A program made the translations under genes and the position numbers. Of a stretch of DNA of 64,000 bases, positions 54,413 to 63,089 are shown in pieces. This DNA comes from CAWINX01 sp963702055. GTDB lineage: Bacteria; Actinomycetota; Thermoleophilia; Solirubrobacterales; 70-9. Below the pieces are notes generated by a model that saw nothing but the letters and a program-made list of their open reading frames with translations, searched no databases and had not been told where the DNA came from. The stretch is from positions 1,550,001 to 1,614,000 of the forward strand of contig OY969702.1 of NCBI GenBank assembly GCA_963702055.1, written 5' to 3'. Each line of letters starts with the position of its first letter. Position 1 is the first letter of the stretch.

Positions 54413-57201
54413 CGCGAGCTCGGCCGGGTCAGCTCCTCGAGCAGGAAGAGGAAGGACTCGTAGGGGGCGCCGGTGGCGCGGCTGAGACCGATTTCGCAGG
54501 TGCGGTTGCTGGAGAGATGGGCGTCGAAGCTGCGCCCGGACAGCTCGCTCGCTTCCTCGGCGGTCGCCGCGGCGGTCAGCTCGGGGTGGGAGATGCCGCG
54601 GTCGCCGGCGAAGCCGCAGCAGGTCGACGACGGCGCCACGTAGACCTCCTCGGCGAGCGCTCCGGCCAGCGACTCGAGGCGGCCGGCGAGGCCCAGGTGC
54701 CTGGTCGCGCAGGTCGGGTGGACGGTCGCCGCGCCGACCTTGTGCGACACCTCCAGACTCGGAAGCAGCCGCTCGCCCCAGGCAACCGAATCGAGGATCT
54801 CGAGCTTGGTGAGGCGCTCGGCATTGGGCTCGGTGAGCATTCCCTCGCCGGGATCGACCACCCCTTGGGTACACGAGGCGGCGTCAATAACCACCGGAAG
54901 CTCCCCCTCCCCGCTCCAGGCCCAGAGGCGCTCGACCATCTCGTTTGCCTTGTGGCGGTGGGCGTCGCCGAATCCTTTCGAGCTCCACGGCAGTCCGCAG
55001 CAGCTTCCCGCCACGTCGTCGGGGATCCAAACCGGCTTCCCGGCCCGGCGCGAAACCTCGACCAGCGCCTCGACCGGCGACCCGCCAAAAATCCGACTGG
55101 TACAGGAGGGGACATAGACCGCCGCCCTTTGGAGAGGAGGGTCCCCCCCTCCTCTCCACCTGGCCGCCCCCGGCAGGTCGGCGCCGCGCTTGGTCCGGCG
55201 CAACAGCGGTCCACCAACGCGCAATCCGACCCGCGAGATCCTCTCGACCATCCCCCAGCGCTTCGCCGCGGCGAGGGCGACGCGCTCGGCACGCTCCGTG
55301 TGGCGCTCGGCACGCAGCTCCTTGACCAGTTTGCCGGTGTCGATCCCAACCGGACAGGCGAGCCGGCAGGAGCCGTCGGCGGCGCAGGTGTCCAGCGAGT
55401 CGTACTCGTACTCCTCCAGCAGCGCCTTCTGCACGGGCGAGCCGTCCTCTTGCCGGGCGATCTCGCGGCGCAGGACGATCCGCTGGCGCGGCGTCGTGGT
55501 CAGGTTGCGGCTCGGGCAGACCGGCTCGCAGAAGCCGCACTCGACGCAGGCGCTCGCCGACTCCTCGATCGCCGGCGTCGTTTTCAGGTTGCGCAGGTGG
55601 ACATCGGGGTCGCGGTTGAGGACGACCCCCGGGGCGAGCACCCCGTCGGGGTCGGCGAGGCGCTTCACCCGCCACATCAGCTCGGTCGCCGCCTCCCCCC
55701 ACTCGCGCTCCACATAAGGGGCCATGTTGATCCCGGTGCCGTGCTCGGCCTTCAAAGAGCCGTCGTACTTGTCGACGACCAGCTCGACCAGGCCGGCCAT
55801 GAAGGCCTCGTAGCGATCGAGGTCCTCCTGCTTGGCGAAGTCGGGGGTGAGCATGAAGTGGAGATTGCCGGCGGAGGCGTGCCCGGCGACGCCGGGCAGG
55901 AAGCCGTGCTCGCCGAGCAGCGCCTGTAGGTCGCGGGCGCCCTCGGCGATCCGCTCCGGGGGCACGCAGACGTCCTCGACGATCAGGGCCGTGCCGGGCA
56001 GGCGCAGGCGGCCGATCAGCCCGTGCAGACCCTCGCGCACCCGCCAAGCCAGCTCGATCTCCTCGGCCTCACGGGTGAAGTCGATCGGGCGGATCGTCTC
56101 GTGGGAGGAGACGATCTCCATCGCCCGCTCGACGTAGGCGCCCAGCTCCGCGTCGGTGCCGGCGCCGAACTCGACCAGCAGGACGGCCGACTCGGGCGGC
56201 AACTCCTTCCACTCCTCGGGGGCGCCGACCATGTTCCAGGCGGCGGTGATCAGCGCCGGGGCGACCATCAGCTCGACCGCGGTTGCGCCGGCCTCGACGA
56301 AGTCGCGAACCGGGGCGATCGCCTCGTCGATCCCGGGGAAGTGGATCCAGGCGGTGGTGGTGCAGGCCGGCAGCGGCACAGTCTCGAAGACCGCCTCGGC
56401 GACGAAGGCGAGCGTCCCCTCCGAGCCGACGACGAGCCGGCGGAAGATCTCCAGCGGCTCATCAGCTTCGAGGAAGGCGCATAGCCGGTAGCCGGTCGTG
56501 TTCTTGATCGCGAACTTACGGCGGATCCGCTCGCTCAGCTCGGGGTCGGCGCGGATCTCGTCGCGAATCGCGGCGAGGCCGGCGGCCAGCTCGGGCTCTT
56601 CGGCGGCGAAGCGCTCGGCCGCGCCGGGGGCGGCGGTGTCGATCGCCGTACCCGAAGGCAGGACGAAGGTCATCGAGCGCAGCGTCGAGTAGGAGTCTTT
56701 GGTGACGCCGCAGCGCATCCCGCCCGAGTTGTTGGCGATCACCCCGCCGATCGTGGCGATGTCGGTGCTGGCGGGGTCGGGGCCGAGCTTGCGCCCATGC
56801 GGGGCGAGGACGCGGTTGGCATGTCCGAGCACGGTGCCGGGCTTGACCCGGGCCAGGGCGCCGTCCTCCTCGACCGCGACACCGCCGAAATGGCGGCGCA
56901 CGTCGACCAGGATGCCGTCGCTCTGTCCCTGACCGTTGAGGCTGGTGCCGCCGGCGCGGAAGGTGACGGGGACGCCGCTGCGGCGTCCGTAGTCGAGGAC
57001 CTTGGCGATGTCGGAAGCGTCGCGGGCCATGACCACGGCCTGTGGGAAGAGCCGGTAGGGGCTGGCGTCGGAGGCGTAGCGGACGAGGTCGCTGGCCCGC
57101 GCCAGCACCCGGTCGGCGCCGAGCAGAGCCTCCAGCTCGCCGCGCAGCGGCTGGGCGGCGCCTGCGGCGAGCTCGTCCGGAGCGCGGTCAGTTGCCGGCA
57201 T
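54409..57201 (-). CDS. FAD- and [4Fe-4S]-binding 2-hydroxyacid dehydrogenase (D-lactate/glycolate type)
   Basis: A 930-aa fusion of a GlcD/D-lactate-dehydrogenase flavin domain with ferredoxin and CCG domains. FAD binding: TFRAGGTSLNGQGQSDGILV and GGVIANNSGGMRCG. The C-terminal part holds two cluster motifs (CVECGFCEPVCPSRNL and CAADGSCRLACP) and CCG domains (CCGLPWSSKGFG; CCGFAGDRGISH). It would oxidise a 2-hydroxyacid and pass electrons to the membrane chain. Start ATG 57201 lies 2 bp after the benzoylformate decarboxylase stop, a tight operon, suggesting hydroxyacid to 2-oxoacid to aldehyde flow. A short palindrome at 55131-55157 interrupts the coding sequence near residue 685. Confidence 0.88.
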   Translation of the reverse strand: MPATDRAPDELAAGAAQPLRGELEALLGADRVLARASDLVRYASDASPYRLFPQAVVMARDASDIAKVLDYGRRSGVPVTFRAGGTSLNGQGQSDGILVDVRRHFGGVAVEEDGALARVKPGTVLGHANRVLAPHGRKLGPDPASTDIATIGGVIANNSGGMRCGVTKDSYSTLRSMTFVLPSGTAIDTAAPGAAERFAAEEPELAAGLAAIRDEIRADPELSERIRRKFAIKNTTGYRLCAFLEADEPLEIFRRLVVGSEGTLAFVAEAVFETVPLPACTTTAWIHFPGIDEAIAPVRDFVEAGATAVELMVAPALITAAWNMVGAPEEWKELPPESAVLLVEFGAGTDAELGAYVERAMEIVSSHETIRPIDFTREAEEIELAWRVREGLHGLIGRLRLPGTALIVEDVCVPPERIAEGARDLQALLGEHGFLPGVAGHASAGNLHFMLTPDFAKQEDLDRYEAFMAGLVELVVDKYDGSLKAEHGTGINMAPYVEREWGEAATELMWRVKRLADPDGVLAPGVVLNRDPDVHLRNLKTTPAIEESASACVECGFCEPVCPSRNLTTTPRQRIVLRREIARQEDGSPVQKALLEEYEYDSLDTCAADGSCRLACPVGIDTGKLVKELRAERHTERAERVALAAAKRWGMVERISRVGLRVGGPLLRRTKRGADLPGAARWRGGGDPPLQRAAVYVPSCTSRIFGGSPVEALVEVSRRAGKPVWIPDDVAGSCCGLPWSSKGFGDAHRHKANEMVERLWAWSGEGELPVVIDAASCTQGVVDPGEGMLTEPNAERLTKLEILDSVAWGERLLPSLEVSHKVGAATVHPTCATRHLGLAGRLESLAGALAEEVYVAPSSTCCGFAGDRGISHPELTAAATAEEASELSGRSFDAHLSSNRTCEIGLSRATGAPYESFLFLLEELTRPSSR
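55131..55157. repeat. Short perfect palindrome inside the FAD/FeS dehydrogenase gene
   Basis: GGAGAGGAGGG (55131-55141) pairs with CCCTCCTCTCC (55147-55157) around a 5-bp loop. It encodes an odd stretch (ARWRGGGDPPLQRAA) between the flavoprotein body and the segment VYVPSCTSRIFGG, a position where homologues are usually shorter. It may be another in-frame insertion or simply a GC-rich variable loop. Confidence 0.5.
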
Positions 57202-57203
57202 CT

Positions 57204-58802
57204 CTAGAACAGCGCCATGCCCGGGGACACCGGGACCTCGACCAGCTCCGGCGCCGAGGAGGCGAGCGCGCCGGCCAGCGCCTCGCGGACCTCGCCGCGC
57301 TCGCGGGCCCGGTGAGCCTTGACGCCGTAGCCCTCGGCGACAGCGGCGCAATCGAGCGCGGGGAGGTCGAGGCCGGGCGCCCCCTTCACCTGCTCGACGT
57401 CGGCGAACCACTTGAGGATCGCGTACTCGGAGTTGCGCAGGACCAGGAAGGTGACCGGGGTCTTGTAGGCGACGGCGCTCCAGAAGGCGGTGACCGCGTA
57501 CTGGACCGAGCCCTCGCCGAGCACGCAGACGACGGGGCGGTCGGGCTGCGCAAGCTGGACGCCGACCGAGGCGGCGAGGCCGAAGCCGAGCCCACCGCCG
57601 GCGCCGAAGTAGTAGCTGCCGGGGCGCGAGAGGCGCAGCTGGTTGCGCAGCGCCAGGGTGCTGGAGGGGGACTCGAGCACGACGATCGCATCCTCGGGGA
57701 GGACCTCGCCGAGCGCCGTGTGCACGGTCGAGGGGTTGAGCGGGTCGGTCGCGGGAATCTCCTGCGGGCCGGGGTTGGGCTCGGGCGCCGGGCGGGTCGC
57801 CTCCGGCGCCGCCTCAAGCAGGGCCGCCAGGGTCAGCGCCACGTCGGCGACGATCGCGTCGCCCATCGGCGCGCGGGCCGCCTCGTCGGGGTCGCTGGTG
57901 ATCGCGACCAGCTCGGACCCCTCCGGCAGCAGCGCGCCGGGGATGTGGGGGTAGTAGGGAAAGACCGAGCTGCCCGCGACCAGGATCAGGTCGTGCGCCT
58001 CCAGGGTCTGGGCGACCGGGCCGATCGCCGGCGGCAGGACGCCGCGGAAGTTGGGGTGGCCCTCCGGGAAGCCGATCCGACCGCCGCCGGGGGCGGGCGT
58101 CGCCCAGACCGGCAGGCGCTGGCGCTCGACCAGGCCGATCGCCGCCTCCCAGCCGCCGCTTGCGTCGATGTCGGGGCCGGCGACGAAGACCGGGTTGCTC
58201 GCGGCATCCAGGCGCTCGGCCAGAGCGCGCACAGCCTCGGGGTCGGCGACGGCGCGTCCCGTCACCTTGCGGCCGATCGCATGGGCGGCGTCGGCCCCGT
58301 CGACCTCCGCGTACCAATCGTCCATCGGCAGCGAGACGAAGACCGGCCCTTTCGGCGGCAGCGAAGCGAGGTGGGCGCCGTGGGCGAGAGCGAGCGGAAC
58401 GTCCTCGGCGCGGGCCGGCTCATAGGACCACTTGACCAGCGGGTGGGGCATGCGGGTCGCATCGCGGTTGGTCAGGTTGGCCTGCAGGGTGATTTGGGCC
58501 CGTGCTTGCTGGCCGGCGGTGATCAGCACCGGCGAATGGTTGGCCTGCGCGTTGAAGATCGCCCCCATCGCATTGCCGACCCCAGGCGCCGTGTGGAGGT
58601 TGGCGAGTGCGGTCCGCCCGGAGGCCTGCGCGTAACCGTCGGCCATCCCGACCACGACGGCCTCCTGGAGGCCGAGCACGTAACGGAAGTCGGACGGGTA
58701 CTCGGCGAGCATCGGCAGCTCGGTCGAGCCGGGGTTGCCGAACATCGTCGTCATCCCCTGCGCCCGGAAAAGGTCGAAGGCGGCTTCGCGGACCGTCGGC
58801 AT
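57204..58802 (-). CDS. mdlC: Benzoylformate decarboxylase-like thiamine diphosphate enzyme
   Basis: A 532-aa thiamine-diphosphate enzyme closest in pattern to benzoylformate decarboxylase, which turns phenylglyoxylate into benzaldehyde. The N-terminal domain has FGNPGSTELPMLAEYPSDF and the catalytic Glu region LGLQEAVVVGMADGYAQASG; the cofactor fold is GEGSVQYAVTAFWSAVAYKT with FLVLRNSEYAILKWF. The close pairing with the FAD/FeS hydroxyacid dehydrogenase 2 bp downstream resembles a mandelate-type pathway. Related acetolactate-synthase-like or phenylpyruvate decarboxylase functions cannot be excluded. ATG 58802 is the start; a palindromic repeat lies upstream. Confidence 0.87.
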   Translation of the reverse strand: MPTVREAAFDLFRAQGMTTMFGNPGSTELPMLAEYPSDFRYVLGLQEAVVVGMADGYAQASGRTALANLHTAPGVGNAMGAIFNAQANHSPVLITAGQQARAQITLQANLTNRDATRMPHPLVKWSYEPARAEDVPLALAHGAHLASLPPKGPVFVSLPMDDWYAEVDGADAAHAIGRKVTGRAVADPEAVRALAERLDAASNPVFVAGPDIDASGGWEAAIGLVERQRLPVWATPAPGGGRIGFPEGHPNFRGVLPPAIGPVAQTLEAHDLILVAGSSVFPYYPHIPGALLPEGSELVAITSDPDEAARAPMGDAIVADVALTLAALLEAAPEATRPAPEPNPGPQEIPATDPLNPSTVHTALGEVLPEDAIVVLESPSSTLALRNQLRLSRPGSYYFGAGGGLGFGLAASVGVQLAQPDRPVVCVLGEGSVQYAVTAFWSAVAYKTPVTFLVLRNSEYAILKWFADVEQVKGAPGLDLPALDCAAVAEGYGVKAHRARERGEVREALAGALASSAPELVEVPVSPGMALF

Positions 58803-58827
58803 CGCGCGAAACCCTATCCCGCCCCCC

Positions 58828-58876
58828 GTTCCGCTGTTCCTTTACCCCTCCATACCCGGCAAAGGAACAGCGGAAG
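58828..58876. repeat. TTCCGCTGTTC palindrome, copy 7
   Basis: Arms TTCCGCTGTTCCTTT and AAAGGAACAGCGGAA around ACCCCTCCATACCCGGC. Unlike the other copies it lies in a divergent intergenic region, 25 bp upstream of the decarboxylase start and 51 bp upstream of the M15-like gene. A terminator role is not obvious here; interference with two promoters is possible. Confidence 0.88.
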
Positions 58877-58926
58877 CGTGTGTTGCGCTGCTCAAGGTCG
58901 CTTTGGGGAGGTCGATAGCGGGTTAC

Positions 58927-59664
58927 GTGGCCGCATCGACCGACACCCTCGACCGCAGGGACATCCGATACGCGCGACGCGCGCGGATCGAGTCGCTGGC
59001 GCTGCTCGCGCTGACGATCGTCGTCTGCCTGGCGGTCGGGTTGGCCCAGGCGGGACCATCATCGGTGCGGCTGCGCGCCGGCGTCGGGCGAATCGTCCCG
59101 ATTCCGGCCTCGATCCCCCATCAGGCCGGCGACATGGTCGACAACAGAATCGTCGCCGACCTGCGCTGGATCGCCAAACGCTTTCCGATCTACATCACCG
59201 ACGGCTACTCCGGGCCCCTGCCCAACGGTGAGTACGCAGGGTGCCATCGATGCCACACCCGGGGCTCCGATCACTACGTCGGCGACGCGGTCGACATCGT
59301 GCCGGTGGGCGGAGGCACGCGCTGCGACGCGAGTTGGCGGCCGATCACCCGCCTCGCCCGGTGGGCAGAGCCGCGACAGAACCATCCGGTGGCTCCGTTC
59401 CGTTGGGTCGGTTACAACGGCGACGCCGGTCACGGCTGTGGCAACCACCTCCACCTCTCCTGGGATCACGCCCCGGCCCGCTCCTACACAATGGCCAGGT
59501 GGGTGGAGATGTTCCCGGTCGGCGCCCAGAAGAACCCGCCCACCAAGCAGGCTCCAACTCCGACACCGTCGCCGGCTCCGTCGCAAAAGCCGAAGCGGCC
59601 CCACCGTCCGACCGGCGGCTACAGCGCCTCGACCCCGGGCGGCATCTCCCCCGTCGGCGACTGA
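58927..59664 (+). CDS. Membrane-anchored M15-like zinc peptidase
   Basis: A 245-aa protein from GTG 58927 with one N-terminal membrane helix (SLALLALTIVVCLAVGLAQA) and an outside domain. The motifs RGSDHYVGDAVDIVP and GNHLHLSWDH match the SxHxxGxAxD and HxH zinc-binding pattern of M15/VanY-type D-Ala-D-Ala carboxypeptidases. It has four Cys (AGCHRCHTRG; TRCDASW; HGCGNH), perhaps forming disulfides. A Pro/Thr-rich tail (APTPTPSPAPSQKPKRPHRP) would span the wall. The substrate is likely peptidoglycan, but catalysis is inferred. A palindrome begins 8 bp after the stop. Confidence 0.75.
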   Translation: MAASTDTLDRRDIRYARRARIESLALLALTIVVCLAVGLAQAGPSSVRLRAGVGRIVPIPASIPHQAGDMVDNRIVADLRWIAKRFPIYITDGYSGPLPNGEYAGCHRCHTRGSDHYVGDAVDIVPVGGGTRCDASWRPITRLARWAEPRQNHPVAPFRWVGYNGDAGHGCGNHLHLSWDHAPARSYTMARWVEMFPVGAQKNPPTKQAPTPTPSPAPSQKPKRPHRPTGGYSASTPGGISPVGD

Positions 59665-59672
59665 CCGGCCGC

Positions 59673-59713
59673 TGCAACGCTTTCTCCACCCATACCGGGG
59701 ACAAAGCGTTGCA
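59673..59713. repeat. GCAACG-arm palindrome (copy b)
   Basis: TGCAACGCTTT and AAAGCGTTGCA flank a core CTCCACCCATACCGGGGAC. It lies 8 bp beyond the M15-like gene stop and ahead of the lipoprotein gene on the same strand. The arms match copy a (11070-11114), while the core (CCACCCATACCGGGG) resembles the core of the TTCCGCTGTTC family. The first seven bases of the window (TTGCACC) look like the end of a further copy. Confidence 0.78.
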
Positions 59714-59746
59714 CCGTCGGAATTTCGGCGTCCATAGGATGGCCGG

Positions 59747-60229
59747 GTGTCGCGCACGCGCCCGTTCGTCCTTCTCTCCTTCGTCGCAATCCTCGCCGCG
59801 GCGGTCGCAGGCTGCGGGAAGCAGAGTGACCGCACGCCGGTTGCCTGCCTCGGCGGGGTCGGGAACTACCTGCACGCGCTGCTCGGGACGCCCGAGCGGG
59901 TCCGGCTCGCCTACAACACGCCGATCAGCAGCTGCCTGGCGAAGAACCAGCAGGCCGGCGACCTCGCCGCGGTCGGCGCCGCGACGGTAACCGCGGCGAC
60001 GAAGCTGAACGCCGAGGCGCGTGCCCAGCCCGGTGGCGCCGCCAACCTCCAGCTCGGCTACCTGCTCGGCGCCGCCCAGCGCGGCGCCGACGGGACCGAG
60101 GGAATCCACGCCGAGCTGATCCGCCGCCTCGCCGCCGCCGCCCGCTACAGCCCCGACAACCAGCCGCTGCCGGCGGCCTTCCGGCAGGCCTACCTCCAGG
60201 GCTACGACGCCGGCCACGCCTCCGGCTGA
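59747..60229 (+). CDS. Putative lipoprotein
   Basis: A 160-aa exported protein starting GTG at 59747. The signal peptide ends in a lipobox (FVAILAAAVAGC), so the mature protein would be a lipid-anchored 140-residue polypeptide beginning CGKQSDRTP. The body is helical and Ala-rich with a Cys pair (VACLGG; ISSCLAK), and ends HASG. No enzymatic motif is seen. It stands alone ahead of fumarase on the same strand. Confidence 0.7.
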   Translation: MSRTRPFVLLSFVAILAAAVAGCGKQSDRTPVACLGGVGNYLHALLGTPERVRLAYNTPISSCLAKNQQAGDLAAVGAATVTAATKLNAEARAQPGGAANLQLGYLLGAAQRGADGTEGIHAELIRRLAAAARYSPDNQPLPAAFRQAYLQGYDAGHASG

Positions 60230-60266
60230 ATACCCTGAGGGCACAACGACTTCGACGGAGGCAGGA

Positions 60267-61580
<1,314 letters not shown>

Positions 61581-61583
61581 CGG

Positions 61584-63029
61584 TCAGCCCTGCAGCGTGA
61601 CGAAGCGCTCCTCGGTCAGCTCCAGGACCGCGTAGGCCGGGCCCTCGCGGGTGTTGCCCGAGTCCTTGACGCCGCCGTAGGGCTGTTGGTCGGCGCGGAA
61701 GGTGGGAACCTCGTTGATCAGGACGCCGCCGAACTCGAGGGTCTCGGCGGCGCGCAGGCCGCGGCCGATGTCGCGGGTGAAGATCCCCGCCTGGAGGCCG
61801 AACTTGGAGTCGTTGGCCATCGCCAGCGCCGCCTCGAAGTCCGCGTAGCGGTCGATCGTCGCAACGGGCCCGAAGATCTCCTCGCACCAAACCTTGGCCT
61901 GGTGGGGCGGGGCGCCGAGCAGGGTCGGCGCCAGGCAGCGGCCCTCGTCGACCAGCTCGCCCCCGCTCAACAGCTCCGCCCCTGCGGCGACCGCCTCGTC
62001 GACCCACTCCTTGACCCGATCGCGGTCGCCGGGGGTGATCAGCGGCCCGACGTCGGTCTCGGGATCGAGCGGGTCGCCGACCCGCAGCGCCTGCGCGTTG
62101 GCGACCAGTCGCTCGGTGAAGGCGTCGACGACGTCCTCGTGCACGAGGATTCGCTGGATCGAGATGCAGCTCTGCCCGGCGTGGGAGAAGGCGTGGAGCT
62201 TGGCCTTGTCGGCGGCCGCCTCCCAGTCGCCGTCGGAATGGACGATCAGCGGCGCGTTGGAGCCCAGCTCGAGGTTGACCTTCTTGTGGGGCACGCGACT
62301 GCGGATCCCCCAGCCGACCCCGGCTGAGCCGGTGAAGCTGAGGGCGCGGGTCAGCTCGTGCTCGACGATCGCGTTGCCGACCACCGAGCCGGGGCCGGGG
62401 ATGACGCTCAGCCAGCCCTCGGGCAGGCCCGCCTCGAGCAGCGCTTCGGCCAGCTTCAGCGCCGAGATCGGCGTCTGGCCGGCCGGCTTCAACACGACCG
62501 CGTTGCCGGCGGCGATCGCCGGCCCCAGCTTGTGGGCGACCAGGTTGAGGGGGAAGTTGAAGGGACTGATCGCGCCGACCACGCCGTAGGGGACGCGCAG
62601 CATCACCCCGAGCTTGCCGACCCCGGCGGCCGAAGCCTCCATCGGCACCGTGCCGCCGGTCAGCTTGCGCGCCTCGACGGCGGAGAAGGCGAGGGTGTCG
62701 ACGCAGCGCGCCGCCTCGGCCCGGGCGGTCTTCAGCGGCTTGCCCGCCTCGGCGGCGATCGTCAGGGCGAGGTCGTCGAGCCGCTCCCCGACCAGCTCCG
62801 CTGCCCGGTCGAGCACCGCGGCCCGGGCGTGCTGGGGGAAATCGGCGCTCTCGAAGGCCGCCTGCGCCGTCCGCGCGGCGCGATCGACCAGCGCCGCATC
62901 GCCCTGCGCGACACGTCCCACGACCGACCCGTCGTAGGGACTGAGGACCTCGGCCCACTCCCCGGTCTCCATCCACTCGCCGGCCGCGAGGAGTTTGTGA
63001 TCGACCGCCTCGACTGCCTGCGTGGCCAT
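61584..63029 (-). CDS. NAD(P)-dependent aldehyde dehydrogenase
   Basis: A 481-aa aldehyde dehydrogenase. The segments YGVVGAISPFNFPLNLVAHK and VVLKPAGQTPISALKLAEAL form the cofactor/substrate tunnel; the catalytic Glu and Cys are in VNLELGSNAPLIVHSD and SHAGQSCISIQRI. The C-terminal half (EIFGPVATIDRYADFEAALA; GNTREGPAYAVLELTEERF) is typical of glyceraldehyde- or lactaldehyde/methylmalonate-semialdehyde-like ALDHs. ATG 63029 (MATQAVEAVDHK) is the start; sequence upstream in the frame is not protein-like. The substrate cannot be fixed; aldehydes from the nearby decarboxylase are one possibility. Confidence 0.9.
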   Translation of the reverse strand: MATQAVEAVDHKLLAAGEWMETGEWAEVLSPYDGSVVGRVAQGDAALVDRAARTAQAAFESADFPQHARAAVLDRAAELVGERLDDLALTIAAEAGKPLKTARAEAARCVDTLAFSAVEARKLTGGTVPMEASAAGVGKLGVMLRVPYGVVGAISPFNFPLNLVAHKLGPAIAAGNAVVLKPAGQTPISALKLAEALLEAGLPEGWLSVIPGPGSVVGNAIVEHELTRALSFTGSAGVGWGIRSRVPHKKVNLELGSNAPLIVHSDGDWEAAADKAKLHAFSHAGQSCISIQRILVHEDVVDAFTERLVANAQALRVGDPLDPETDVGPLITPGDRDRVKEWVDEAVAAGAELLSGGELVDEGRCLAPTLLGAPPHQAKVWCEEIFGPVATIDRYADFEAALAMANDSKFGLQAGIFTRDIGRGLRAAETLEFGGVLINEVPTFRADQQPYGGVKDSGNTREGPAYAVLELTEERFVTLQG

Positions 63030-63089
63030 GCAAGCAGGGTAATGAACTGCAGGGCGCGACTCCCCGATCCAGAAGATGTTGACCGAGAA

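Noticed and set aside
11813..58876. Palindromic repeats considered as a CRISPR array
   Set aside because: The copies are dispersed kilobases apart without regular spacers, and no cas genes are present.
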